NCBI GenBank assembly: GCA_035399845.1
Contig: DAOPJV010000003.1
Coordinates: 116,159-180,158 of the forward strand
Length of the DNA: 64,000 bases
Source of the DNA: ECT2AJA-110-A sp035399845
GTDB taxonomy: Bacteria > Planctomycetota > Phycisphaerae > UBA1845 > UTPLA1
Direction of reading: 5' to 3'
Below the pieces are notes generated by a model, which saw only the letters and a list, made by a program, of their open reading frames with translations, did no database searches and had not been told where the DNA came from. This document shows positions 53,082 through 62,493 of this stretch, one piece after another (positions within the stretch are counted from its first letter, which is position 1; each line of letters starts with the position of its first letter). The position numbers were made by a program, and so were the translations under genes.

Positions 53082-54764
53082 CTATTCCGCCGGCTGGAAG
53101 GCGGAGCGAATCTCCGTCATGAGCTGGTCGACCTTGAACGGCTTGAACAGAACGGCGTTCAGCCCTTCCTGGCGAGCCCGGACGATGGAGTGATTCGGGT
53201 CGTAGCCGAAGCCCGTCATCAGGATCACGGAGATATCCGGATGGATCTCCCGGCTGGCCGCAAAGACCTCATAGCCGTTGCGATGCGGCATCTTGATATC
53301 AGCGAGCAGCATGTCGTAGGACTGCGACTCCAGGAAACCGATCGCCTCGGCGCCGTCCTTCGCAAGCGTGACGTCGCAGCCGCGACCACGCAACACGCCG
53401 CCGATCGTCTCGCGGATCGTCTCTTCGTCGTCGGCAATCAGGATGCGCTTGCCTTCGAGGAGCGGATCCTTCTCCGTCATGTCGCCGTGGCGCCCCAGGA
53501 TGCCGCAGCGCGGGGACGCGACAGTTCGCACCTTCTTCTTGATCGAGTCGACGCTGTCGATGATCGCGTGCAGGCGATGGCGGAGTTCGTCGTTGCCGAT
53601 GAACTCCTCGACCAGCGTGCCGGCCTCCGTGACGATGTCGTTCAGGGGACCCGCGATCTCGTCGATGACGTCGTCCGCCAGCTGCCCCGTCGATTCATAG
53701 CGTTCGACGATCAGCAGGTCGAGCATGTTCAGCGCCAGGGCGACGTAACGCGCGAGCATTTCGGCGAACTGGCGATCGTCTTCATTGAACGCCGCCGCCC
53801 GATCCGACTCGATATCGAGCACGCCGATGATTCGATCGTGCAGGCGAAGCGGGACTGTCAGCGAACTCTTGGCCTGTTCGAGCCCCTGGAGGTATCGAGG
53901 ATCGCTCGCGGTATCGTGGCAGATGTAACTGCGACCCGTCGCGGCGACGTATCCGCTGATGCCATTGTTCTCCGTCGACGCGTAGATATCGAGATCGCGG
54001 CTCTCCTCGCACATGCCGTGCTGGAGCACCATTTCCAGGCGATTCGTTTTCTTGTCAACGAGGAGGACGGCGAAGTTATCGAAGTGAAGCAGATCGTGGA
54101 GGTATCGAAGAATCTTGCGTTCGAGAAGTCGCAGCCGCTCTTCGACATCCATGCCGGCCGTCGACTCCGCGTCGAGTCGCACCAGCTCGCGCCCGGCCAG
54201 GTCGATCGCGTCGATCTTCTGTTGCAGCCGCCGGCTGTGCGTCACATCCCAGACGACGGCGCTGAAGCGCGCCATGCGTCCCGATTCCTCGACGACGGGC
54301 GTGACTGTCACGTCGAAATGCTGATCGTCGCCGGCCACCAGGCTGAAACGCCGGGCACGTGCGTGCGCCGGCGTCGAGTTGGCGAATTCCTTGACATGAT
54401 CGCGAAACGTTCGTTTACACGCTTCGCTGATGCGATCGATCAGGTCGCGCGGATAGCTTCGCATCCGCGGGTTGTCCCATTGCAGTGCGCCATTGGCGTC
54501 GAAGATGCAGACGCCCTGCCCGATCGTCTCGAGCAGCAGTCGCAGATTGGCGTTGGTGTCGCCCGGCGCCCACATCATCTCGATGTACGACGGATCGGCG
54601 ATGACCAACTCGAAGTTGGTCTCCCTCAGTCGCTGCTGCGCCGCCTCAAGCGATTCAACGCATTCAAAGTCCGCGCTCGGACCGAAGCGATCCTGAAGGG
54701 CGTCCGGAATTTCGTGGCCGGCCGCAAGGACGAGTATCCTGCGATATGTTGCCGTGGCGCTCAT
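53082..54764 (-). CDS. PAS-GAF-receiver signalling protein without histidine kinase core
   Basis: 560 residues. A degenerate receiver-like N-terminus (1-65, ILVLAAGHEIPDAL), a PAS-like domain (75-200, NANGALQWDNPRMR), a GAF domain (about 225-375, NNGISGYVAATGRSYICHD, LTVPLRLHDRIIGVLDIES), a helical linker (380-430) and a C-terminal receiver (440-555) with Asp pair ADDEE, phospho-acceptor Asp in LLADIKMPH, Thr in ILMTGFG and Lys in VLFKPFK. No H-box or ATPase domain is present, so a partner kinase elsewhere must phosphorylate it or it binds a partner by its PAS-GAF part. Stands alone. Confidence 0.9.
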   Translation of the reverse strand: MSATATYRRILVLAAGHEIPDALQDRFGPSADFECVESLEAAQQRLRETNFELVIADPSYIEMMWAPGDTNANLRLLLETIGQGVCIFDANGALQWDNPRMRSYPRDLIDRISEACKRTFRDHVKEFANSTPAHARARRFSLVAGDDQHFDVTVTPVVEESGRMARFSAVVWDVTHSRRLQQKIDAIDLAGRELVRLDAESTAGMDVEERLRLLERKILRYLHDLLHFDNFAVLLVDKKTNRLEMVLQHGMCEESRDLDIYASTENNGISGYVAATGRSYICHDTASDPRYLQGLEQAKSSLTVPLRLHDRIIGVLDIESDRAAAFNEDDRQFAEMLARYVALALNMLDLLIVERYESTGQLADDVIDEIAGPLNDIVTEAGTLVEEFIGNDELRHRLHAIIDSVDSIKKKVRTVASPRCGILGRHGDMTEKDPLLEGKRILIADDEETIRETIGGVLRGRGCDVTLAKDGAEAIGFLESQSYDMLLADIKMPHRNGYEVFAASREIHPDISVILMTGFGYDPNHSIVRARQEGLNAVLFKPFKVDQLMTEIRSAFQPAE

Positions 54765-55182
54765 GATTTCGACCTACCCCTACCCGGGCCGACACTCACC
54801 TCCGAAGCGTTGGTCGGGCGGACGTCGAGCTGTCCTCGCGCGTTACACGTCCCTGCGCAACACGCCTCCATCTAACATCATATTCGCCGCTCTGTCCGAA
54901 GACAAAGCCGCCGGACACCTCGCCTTCGTGAAAATCCGGCAAATCACCCGATCATCCAACAAATGCCACACGCCGACATCGGCGCCCGATTTCGCGGCGT
55001 TCGACGGCACAGATGAACCCCGGACACCGCCGCATGCGCCAATTGTCCTACTCGGCTATCGTCGGCTGACGAGGTTCGAAGGATCGCCTCGAACCCGGAG
55101 CGAGTTGCGCAATCACCAGCATGGCCGTCAAAGGCGGAGTGATTATCGACACACGGATGGCGGGAATCGGGAGAGTTACGGA
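54765..55182. other. Intergenic region with no assignable feature
   Basis: 418 bases between the signalling gene and the end of the lipoprotein hydrolase gene. Only short, unsupported frames; no terminator-like hairpin with T tract and no repeat of the families listed was seen. Confidence 0.5.
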
Positions 55183-56025
55183 TCAGCGAGTTCGTCGCCC
55201 GAGGTGGCGACACAGCCTTGGCGCCAGCCATTTCCGGACGAATCGCTGATCCGTCCAGCCGAAGTGACCGCCGTCGTTGCCGAGTTTCGCCATGGCGGGC
55301 GTCCAGGCCTCCTGCCGCAGCACGGCGACATCCCGATGATTCAGGGGCGACAGGGTCGATCGCTGCTGGAAGCCGACCTTGCCGGCGGACACGCTGTGCG
55401 CCCGATCGATGGTCCCGGCGATCATCGTGCCGGGGCCGAGCAGGATGGCGTCGAGTTCGGAATAGCAGTTGACAATCTCGCTGGACGTTCGGGCCAGCGC
55501 CGGCCGCAGGTCATAGCCCGGGCTGACAGACGCCGCGAGCAGAAAAACCGCTGTCACAGGCGCGTCCGCGGGCATCCGCTCCGTCGCCATCAACGCAATC
55601 CCGGCGCCACCGGAATGGCCGACCAGCTGCACAGGGCGCCCCGGATAGGCCGTCATGTAGTCGACCAGCTCATCCCGAAGCCGATCCGCCTCATGACGAT
55701 TTCGCTCGATGTCCGTGAGATTGATGAGAAAGCCGCCGGGAACCGGCGTGCCCCACTCGTGCCGGCGGATCGCACAATCGACGCCGCCCTTGTCGAGCCC
55801 CAGGACCAGCGCCCGGTTCCAGACGCTGGGTCCCTCGATGCCGGGCAGCACCACGACCAGCCCGCGATCGAGCCGCTCGACGGCGTTCAGCCTGCCCTCG
55901 TCCAGGCAGCCGACACCGCTTCCCAGTGTCACGAGGGCCAGCAGGCGCCAGTATCCGGCGCCCAATCGTCGCCCCGGCCCATTCCCCCGGCCCGCTGAAT
56001 GCGCCTGTCGGCTCGCTTCACTCAA
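55183..56025 (-). CDS. Lipoprotein alpha/beta hydrolase
   Basis: 280 residues. The signal peptide has lipobox GSGVGC. The hydrolase signature is LVVVLPGIEG (oxyanion), VQLVGHSGGAGIALM with nucleophile Ser in GHSGG, and NDGGHFGW with the catalytic His near the C-terminus; an acidic partner lies between. Small secreted esterase or lipase type; substrate unknown. It follows the 56039-57991 gene with a 13-base gap, so the two are probably co-transcribed. Confidence 0.85.
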   Translation of the reverse strand: MSEASRQAHSAGRGNGPGRRLGAGYWRLLALVTLGSGVGCLDEGRLNAVERLDRGLVVVLPGIEGPSVWNRALVLGLDKGGVDCAIRRHEWGTPVPGGFLINLTDIERNRHEADRLRDELVDYMTAYPGRPVQLVGHSGGAGIALMATERMPADAPVTAVFLLAASVSPGYDLRPALARTSSEIVNCYSELDAILLGPGTMIAGTIDRAHSVSAGKVGFQQRSTLSPLNHRDVAVLRQEAWTPAMAKLGNDGGHFGWTDQRFVRKWLAPRLCRHLGRRTR

Positions 56026-56038
56026 TCGATCGCCCTCG

Positions 56039-57991
56039 TCAGGCCGCGCGTCGTTGTGGCGCCCCCGCTGTCACTGTCGCCGGCTCCGGCTGAACGAAAT
56101 TCGCGTGCAGCAGGAGAACCCACATCAGCGCCGACTGCCCGACGGCCAGGATGATGTAGGATGCGACGGGCAGCTTACCGAATCCGCCCCATCGAATCAT
56201 GACCGCCAGGGCGATGAAGCTCAGAAGCGTCGAAATGAAGACCGACGTCGCCGCCGTGTAAAGCCAGGTGTGATATCGGCTGTCCCAACGCAGGGCCCAG
56301 GTTCCAAACAGGGCCGCGGCGCCCGCGGACAGGCACAGCGCCAATGTCCGATGGACGGCGTGCGTCGAAATGGCCGCCATCAATTTCGCCGGATCAAAGG
56401 CCTCGGACGTCGGCCATCGCCAGACGACCAGCGCCGCCAGTGCGCAGAAGCCAACCCACAGCATACACATCACCAGGGTTCGGGCGGATTTGCACGTGAT
56501 CATCATCCTCAGGCCCGCGGCAATCATGACGCCACTCAGGATCATCGTCAGGTAGAACCAGCCCAACGGCGCCCCAAGGCCCGCCGCGACCGATTTCATT
56601 TCCGCCTCCGTCATCCGCACATCGGCGCCCAGCATGCCGGCGTGATGTTGCGGCTCGGCGCCCGGCGCGGGATCCGTCGGAAGGATCTGCGGCTTCGAAA
56701 TCTGCTGCGCCGACGCCGAGGAGAGCACCCGCGCCGTGTTGATCCGCCAGGCAAAGGTATCCACCTGCATGCAGCAGCAGAGCCAGACCAACGCCACAGC
56801 GACAGTCAGGCCGCCGGCGCCAATCGACTTGTAGATCAGGACCGCGGCGACAATGACCAGCTCAACCAGCGCAACCCACTGCCAGATTTCGATATTGGTG
56901 TAACTCCACTTCGGCTGCGCGGGCACATCGGGGCCCAGCATGGGGAAGGCGATCCACTTCACATAGGCCGATTTGAAGAGCAGGATCGTCAGCGTCACGA
57001 TCAGGCACGCCGACAGGAATCGCAGGAGCTTGTCACGACAGAGGACGGCCCCGATCGACGCCGTCAGCAGCGCCGCGCCCCACAACGCGACGTCCGTCCA
57101 CTGCTTCACAAACGCCTCAGACAGGAAATACACGGACGTCGCCCCGGCCGGCTCGCCCCACAGGTACTGAGGCCCGTGCTTTGCAATTGAATCGCTGATC
57201 GTCGCCGACTCGGCGCCCCATCGCGGCAGATAGAAGACGCCCAGGGCCAACCCGACAATCGACGCCAGCACGAACGCGAAACCAATCAGACCGCGAATCG
57301 TGATATTCGTCGGCCTGGCGCCCGCCTCGATCAGGTACCCCAGCGCAAACCCCGGCAGCGTCAGGCAGTGCGGCGGGATAAACCAGTCGTATGCGGCGGC
57401 CAGAGCGCCGATCGTGATCGCGACCGCCAGCGAAGCGGCGATGAACAGTCCGACGCGCTTCTTCAGGCACCAGCCCGCCAGCAGAATGCACAAGGCGCCC
57501 GCCACCTGCGGCGTCCATCGATAGAGATGCGAATACGACTGTGCGAGCTGATTCGCCTTTTCGATGGCGGCCGCCGCCACGACGGACGGAACGGCGTCCG
57601 GCGAGAACGCGTTGACGCCAATCGCCTCGTATTCGTAATACTTCGTGACGCCCGCCTTCACAATGGCCGAGAATGGCTCGGGGTAGTAGGCGATGGCCAG
57701 CCCGCCAATGACCGCCAGGACGAAACCGATTGTCAGTCGGAATCCACCCGGCCGCGGCGTGTCCTTCGGCGCCGGCTTCGCGTTCCTGTCGTGAACCACT
57801 TTGACCGTCTGCGGTCCCGCCGGCCGCTGCGCCGCGGGTCGAGGCGCGGGCGGTCGCTGGCCGGGGACACCGGGACCCACGGGGCGTGGCGCCGCCGCGC
57901 CGGCTGGACGCGGCGCCGGCGCTCCGGCGGGTCGAGGCGGATGAAGCGAGATTCCCGTGGCCGGCTTCGGAGTAGGTTTCGGCGTATCCAT
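56039..57991 (-). CDS. Multi-pass membrane protein with Pro/Ala-rich N-terminus
   Basis: 650 residues from ATG 57991 (no good ribosome site; an ATG at 58063 is possible). An N-terminal region of about 80 residues rich in Pro, Ala and Arg (RPAGAPAPRPAGAAAPRP) is followed by about ten to twelve transmembrane helices (such as GFVLAVIGGLAIAYY and LVELVIVAAVLIYKSIGAGG) with a periplasmic or cytosolic part. I do not recognise a family. It may be in an operon with the lipoprotein hydrolase. Confidence 0.75.
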   Translation of the reverse strand: MDTPKPTPKPATGISLHPPRPAGAPAPRPAGAAAPRPVGPGVPGQRPPAPRPAAQRPAGPQTVKVVHDRNAKPAPKDTPRPGGFRLTIGFVLAVIGGLAIAYYPEPFSAIVKAGVTKYYEYEAIGVNAFSPDAVPSVVAAAAIEKANQLAQSYSHLYRWTPQVAGALCILLAGWCLKKRVGLFIAASLAVAITIGALAAAYDWFIPPHCLTLPGFALGYLIEAGARPTNITIRGLIGFAFVLASIVGLALGVFYLPRWGAESATISDSIAKHGPQYLWGEPAGATSVYFLSEAFVKQWTDVALWGAALLTASIGAVLCRDKLLRFLSACLIVTLTILLFKSAYVKWIAFPMLGPDVPAQPKWSYTNIEIWQWVALVELVIVAAVLIYKSIGAGGLTVAVALVWLCCCMQVDTFAWRINTARVLSSASAQQISKPQILPTDPAPGAEPQHHAGMLGADVRMTEAEMKSVAAGLGAPLGWFYLTMILSGVMIAAGLRMMITCKSARTLVMCMLWVGFCALAALVVWRWPTSEAFDPAKLMAAISTHAVHRTLALCLSAGAAALFGTWALRWDSRYHTWLYTAATSVFISTLLSFIALAVMIRWGGFGKLPVASYIILAVGQSALMWVLLLHANFVQPEPATVTAGAPQRRAA

Positions 57992-58161
57992 GATCTTTTT
58001 CGTGCTGGTTGGCGCGGTCCGTGCGCGCGACCCGATTCCCCACAGGCCGCGGAAGGTCCGCATATTTCTTATACGAAGCCATCGGCAGTAGATTTCGGGA
58101 GCGGGATGGAATTGGGTGGATCGGCGGGTTTATTGGGGCGCGTTATCGGACGGCGTTTCCG

Positions 58162-59406
58162 CTACACCGGCCAATCCCGCGGACCAAGGCTGATAACCGC
58201 GCCATCCCCCTGCAAGGGCCAGCGAGCAAGATATTCTCGGACGACGGCTGGTGTCGCCTTTTCCAGTACTGCCAGCCGCTGCTCGACAGTCCGGGGCAGA
58301 CCGAACACGTCGATCTCCTGAATCATCTGCATGAATCGGTAGTACGGCGCCTCCCCCTCGGAAGCCAAAGACGTCGCCACGCGATTCCTCACCCGCTGAA
58401 CCTCATCCTCCGTCACGCCCCCCGACTGCAACGTCGCGATTTCTTTCCGCATCGCGCCAAGAAGCTCATCCGCCCGATCGGGCTCCGTGAACCCGAACGC
58501 CAGCATCAGACCTTCGTCGCAGTAATCCAGCCGGCCCGCCGCGACATTCGCCGCGACGCCCGTCTGCACAATGTTCCAGAAGAAACGGCTGTTGCGCCCA
58601 CCGAGAATCGACGCCACAAGATCGCCGATATCCCGATCCTCGTCCGCGGCCGACGGCGCCGGATACAGAATTCCGATCGCCTGGCGCTGGAATCGATCCA
58701 CAACACCTTTGTGCACGCCCGTCAGCGTCGCCTTCGGACGCGCGCGATCCGGTCGCGGTTCGGCCGGCGCCCAGTCGCCGCAGATCCGCTCGGCAATGTC
58801 GTACACCGCCTTCGGTTCAACGGCGCCTGTCACGATCAGGACCATGTTCCGCGGGTGATATCGATCGGCGAAATAGCCGTAGAGCGAATCCCGCGACAGG
58901 GCCGTGATCGACTCCGTCGTCCCCAGGACGGGCCATGACAGCGGATGACCGGCGTAGAGCCGCTCGTGGAGCAGGTCATACACCTTTCGCTCCAGCGAAT
59001 CGTCCGACATCGCGATCTCTTCCAGGATCACGTTCTTTTCCATGTCGAACTCTTCCGACGGCATCTGCGACTGCATCATGTCCGCCAGCAGCTCGATCTG
59101 ACGCTCGAGATCCTCGACGCGCACCCAGCCGAAATAGACCGTCCGCTCCTTCGACGTGTAGGCGTTGTAGGTGCTGCCCATGTCGTCGAAGTCGCGCGTG
59201 ATCTGTTCCCAGCCGCGCTTCTTCGTGCCCTTGAAGCACATGTGCTCCACGAAGTGCGAAACGCCCGCCAGGTCCGGCGTCTCATCGCGCGCGCCTGTGC
59301 GCACGAGAAAGCCCGCCGCGGCGCTGCGCACATGAGGCATCGTCTCCACAACGATGCGAAGACCATTCTTCAGCGTGTGCTCGTGAAAACCGCCGGACTG
59401 CGTCAT
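58162..59406 (-). CDS. M16-family zinc peptidase, catalytic subunit
   Basis: 414 residues. The inverted zinc motif HFVEH (51-55) lies in GVSHFVEHMCFKGTKKRG, with the distant Glu of the M16 family expected near EEFDMEKNVILEEIAMSDD. Single-ring M16B size, like Rickettsia-type or PqqL/YmxG-like enzymes that work as heterodimers. Its ATG overlaps the stop of the preceding M16 gene by four bases (ATGA), so the two are coupled. Probably a peptide-clearing enzyme in the cytosol or periplasm; no clear signal peptide. Confidence 0.92.
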   Translation of the reverse strand: MTQSGGFHEHTLKNGLRIVVETMPHVRSAAAGFLVRTGARDETPDLAGVSHFVEHMCFKGTKKRGWEQITRDFDDMGSTYNAYTSKERTVYFGWVRVEDLERQIELLADMMQSQMPSEEFDMEKNVILEEIAMSDDSLERKVYDLLHERLYAGHPLSWPVLGTTESITALSRDSLYGYFADRYHPRNMVLIVTGAVEPKAVYDIAERICGDWAPAEPRPDRARPKATLTGVHKGVVDRFQRQAIGILYPAPSAADEDRDIGDLVASILGGRNSRFFWNIVQTGVAANVAAGRLDYCDEGLMLAFGFTEPDRADELLGAMRKEIATLQSGGVTEDEVQRVRNRVATSLASEGEAPYYRFMQMIQEIDVFGLPRTVEQRLAVLEKATPAVVREYLARWPLQGDGAVISLGPRDWPV

Positions 59407-60653
59407 CCTCGAAAATCCTCCAACGGTCGCGGTCCGAGCGTCTGCACGCAGAGCTTGTCACGCGGATGCGTCTCCAGGTACCGTCGCACGTCGTCCATCC
59501 TGACGGCTTCGATCGTCGCCCTGCGTTCCTCGATGGGAATCGGTCGCCCGTGATGATAGATATCGCCACTCAGTTCGCCGACCCGCGCCCGCGTGATATC
59601 GCCGTGCGTCTGCATCTTTGCCGTGATGCCGATCTTGGCGCGATCCAGCTCTTCCTGCGTGATGTCTTCCGCCAGGCGATCGATCTCGCGAAGCAGCGTT
59701 CGCGCCGTCTGATCGCAGCGCGCCGGCGTCGTCGACGCCCCGGCGAACATCATGCCGGCCCCGCGCGGGTGCTCGTTCCATGCGCCGACCCAGTACACAA
59801 GCCCCTGCTTTTCACGCACTTCCGTGAACAGTCGCGAGCTCATACCGCCGCTGAGAATTCCCAGCGTCACGCGTTCGACGGAATGCTCGGGCGACGTCGC
59901 CGAAACGCCCGGCCAGCACATCAGAATGTGCTCCTGCTCCAGCGCCTTGTCCTGGTGCCGCACGCCCGGCGAAAACTCGACGGGAATCGTCTCGAACGCG
60001 CCGGAAGCGCCATCGCCGAATCCCTGAAAGAGTCGATCGATCGACTGGGCCACGCCATCCACATCGATCGCGCCGCCGACACAGACCTGCATCCGCGCCG
60101 CGCCGTAATATCGCTTCCAGTAGTTCACGACGTCGTCGCGCGTGATCGCGGCCAGCGTTTCCTTCGATCCAAGCTCGTGCCGGCCCAACCGCGATCCGTA
60201 GGCGTTTCGCGCGATCAGTCGCGACGCCAGCTCCTGCGGATCGTCCTCCATGGCCGTCAGCTCCTGCTGAGCCAACTGAATCGCAACCTCGAATGAATCC
60301 TGGGGAAAGGAGGGCGTTTGCAGCACTTCCGCCACGAGGGCGCACGCCGTGTCCAGATGCTCCGGCAGGCAGCCGAGCCGAAAGACGGTCGACTGCCGCC
60401 CGACACCGCCCGTGAACTGGGCGCCGATGGCGTCGAACGCGTCGCTGACGTCGCGGGCCGATTTCGTCGCCGTTCCCTTCGTGATCGTCTGCTCGACAAT
60501 CCCGCCGAGGCCCAGCCTGGACTCGTCTTCGTCCACCATCCCGGCGGCGACGCGCACATTCAGCGCGACCGTATGACGGCCCGGCATTTCCAGGGCCGCA
60601 AAATCGATACCGCAGTCGAGACGGCGATGATGATAGGTTTCGCTTCGCTCCAT
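59403..60653 (-). CDS. M16-family non-catalytic partner subunit
   Basis: 416 residues, homologous in layout to the next gene but with the metal motif lost: GIVEQ (51-55) replaces HXXEH, so two zinc ligands are missing while the Glu remains. A non-catalytic subunit paired with a catalytic one is known from mitochondrial processing peptidase and bacterial M16B heterodimers. Upstream of the catalytic gene in the same operon, 55 bases after the yhbY-like gene. Confidence 0.9.
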   Translation of the reverse strand: MERSETYHHRRLDCGIDFAALEMPGRHTVALNVRVAAGMVDEDESRLGLGGIVEQTITKGTATKSARDVSDAFDAIGAQFTGGVGRQSTVFRLGCLPEHLDTACALVAEVLQTPSFPQDSFEVAIQLAQQELTAMEDDPQELASRLIARNAYGSRLGRHELGSKETLAAITRDDVVNYWKRYYGAARMQVCVGGAIDVDGVAQSIDRLFQGFGDGASGAFETIPVEFSPGVRHQDKALEQEHILMCWPGVSATSPEHSVERVTLGILSGGMSSRLFTEVREKQGLVYWVGAWNEHPRGAGMMFAGASTTPARCDQTARTLLREIDRLAEDITQEELDRAKIGITAKMQTHGDITRARVGELSGDIYHHGRPIPIEERRATIEAVRMDDVRRYLETHPRDKLCVQTLGPRPLEDFRG

Positions 60654-60708
60654 GCCGCCGTTATAGCGGCGATCGAAGCCGTCCGAAAGCGCGGTCCGCT
60701 TCGCCCCG

Positions 60709-60981
60709 CTAGTCCTCGTCGGACGCCTCGGAATAGAGAATCAGGACGTAGCCCCGACGGGCCACGAGTTCGCACGGAACGCCCTCGACGATCGCCGCCG
60801 CCATCGCGTCCGCCTCGTCGCCATCGGCGGCGTCTACTTTCACTTTGACGAGATCCGTCTTCGCCAGATGCTGGCGGATCGTCTCGATCTGAGACGCCTG
60901 CAGGCCATGCCGCCCCACGTGAACGATCGGCTTGAGCGGATGGGAGCGTCCGACCAGCGATTTACGCTTTCTTGCGTCCAT
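60709..60981 (-). CDS. YhbY-family CRM-domain RNA-binding protein
   Basis: About 91 residues from ATG 60981 (ATG at 60987 is equally possible; the longer frame to 61065 is unlikely). It keeps SHPLKPIVHVGRHGLQ, IRQHLAKTDLVKVKVD and a GYVLILYS strand, which are hallmarks of the CRS1-YhbY (CRM) domain that binds pre-50S or group II intron RNA. It is the first gene of the run with the M16 pair. Confidence 0.88.
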   Translation of the reverse strand: MDARKRKSLVGRSHPLKPIVHVGRHGLQASQIETIRQHLAKTDLVKVKVDAADGDEADAMAAAIVEGVPCELVARRGYVLILYSEASDED

Positions 60982-61143
60982 TGTCATGGCGCCGATCATA
61001 GCCGCGGGGCGTGACTTCCGCGCGGTCCGCATTGCCCGTTCCTGACGGATTGTGTCCGTTAACATGCGTCGCCGCCCGCCGAATCAGCCGATGCAGAAGA
61101 GTCACCGACACGGCGCGCGTTGGGAGCCGAACCGCCAGAGCCT

Positions 61144-62484
61144 ATGAATGACTCGCCGGACAATTTCACCTGGGAACCCAGCCGCCGGGATGTGTGGATC
61201 GCCTCCCTCGTCGGGCTCCTGTTCGTACTGGCGGCGTTGCTCGTCGTGCGTTACCTGAAGGGTGAGGATGTCGCGGGGTTCACGGGCGGTGTCACCTACG
61301 GCGAAATCGCCGACCACCTGGCGGATTCGGGCCGCTATTCGATCGATGGCGTTCATCCGACGGGCTATCGCCCACCCGCCTTTCCGCTCCTCCTGTCCGT
61401 ATTGCGCAACCCGGGGAATCCGAGGTCGCAGCCGTTTGCCCTCGCGGTCAATCTGCTGCTGGACGTCGCGTGCCTGGCCTTAACGCTCTCGCTGCTGGGC
61501 CGATTGACCCGCTCCACGCCGGCAATGGTTGCGGTCGCCTTGCTGTACTGCGCGGATGTCACGTTTCACCTGGAAGCGTTTGCCCAGCGAGAAACGATGC
61601 TGTACACGGCGCTGCTCCTCGCTTTCATGAACGCCGCGGCAAGTCGCCGTGTCGGTCTTGGGCCGTTGCTCGCCCTCTCGGTCTTCACAGGCCTGGCATG
61701 GCTGACACGACCGACGGGGATTGCGCTGATACCACTGCTGTTGGCCGCCGCGTGGTTCCAGTTTGAACATCGAACGCTCCGCCTGCGACTGGCCCGCGTG
61801 GTCATGGTGTGCTGCGCGCTCGCGACCATCGTCCTCCCCTGGCAGGTGTTTCTCTACCGCAGCTTCGGCGCCCCTGTGCCTTCGGGTACGACCTCCGGTG
61901 GTCTGAATCTCTTTCAGGGGAATAACCCGGCCGCTCGCACGCTCATTCCCTGGATCGATGTGGACAAATACTGCGGCGCGATTGATCGGGAACTTGCTTA
62001 CCGCGGGTTCGAGCCACATCAGGAACTGGCGCGGGATCAATGGCTGAAAGCCGAAGCGATCGAGTTTGCCAAAACCCATCCGGCGGAGACGCTTCGGATG
62101 GCGATCATCAAGATCGCCGCGCTCTACTCTCCTGTTCCCACGCCGTTCGGAAGTGGATACATCGATGTCTGGAGCGATGAGATCCAACTGCACTCATTTC
62201 AGTATCACAAGTCGATCTGGACCATGCTCTCGACGATTCATGGTTTCGCCCTCGCCGCCCTGATCCTGCTGGCCATCGTACGATGTCGCGGCGCCAGGAC
62301 CCGTCGGCCGGCGGCGGTCCGCCTGATCATCGGCTATCTGGCGATCGTGACGCTCCTTCATGCGATGACCTTTGCCGAAACGCGATTCCGATTGCCGCTC
62401 GATCCATTGCTGATCACGCTGGGCGCAGCCGTTGTGTTCTCATGGCGAAAACCCGTCGATAGCGTTCAAACAAAGAAAGCGTAG
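61144..62484 (+). CDS. Membrane glycosyltransferase-like protein (GT39/ArnT-type layout)
   Basis: 446 residues from ATG 61144. About nine to eleven transmembrane helices; the N-terminal loop has EIADHLADSGRYSIDG and HPTGYRPPAFPLLLSVL, the dolichyl-phosphate-mannose or ArnT-like glycosyltransferase pattern with an acidic active-site loop, and a soluble C-terminal portion contains FETRFRLPLDP-like (FAETRFRLPLDPLL). These enzymes transfer sugars from polyprenyl-phosphate donors on the outer face of the membrane. Followed 10 bases later by the GT4 gene, so probably one unit. A divergent promoter is shared with yhbY. Confidence 0.8.
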   Translation: MNDSPDNFTWEPSRRDVWIASLVGLLFVLAALLVVRYLKGEDVAGFTGGVTYGEIADHLADSGRYSIDGVHPTGYRPPAFPLLLSVLRNPGNPRSQPFALAVNLLLDVACLALTLSLLGRLTRSTPAMVAVALLYCADVTFHLEAFAQRETMLYTALLLAFMNAAASRRVGLGPLLALSVFTGLAWLTRPTGIALIPLLLAAAWFQFEHRTLRLRLARVVMVCCALATIVLPWQVFLYRSFGAPVPSGTTSGGLNLFQGNNPAARTLIPWIDVDKYCGAIDRELAYRGFEPHQELARDQWLKAEAIEFAKTHPAETLRMAIIKIAALYSPVPTPFGSGYIDVWSDEIQLHSFQYHKSIWTMLSTIHGFALAALILLAIVRCRGARTRRPAAVRLIIGYLAIVTLLHAMTFAETRFRLPLDPLLITLGAAVVFSWRKPVDSVQTKKA

Positions 62485-62493
62485 CCGCCTCGT

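Noticed and set aside
54944..55231. Frame of 95 codons (starting MAGAKAVSPPRATNSL) on the minus strand overlapping the hydrolase C-terminus
   Set aside because: No ribosome site, partial overlap with the real lipoprotein hydrolase end, and no recognisable feature.
61500..62200. Minus-strand frame opposite the membrane glycosyltransferase
   Set aside because: The plus-strand frame has transmembrane helices and the HPTGYRPP motif; the antisense frame has no hydrophobic pattern and no start signal.
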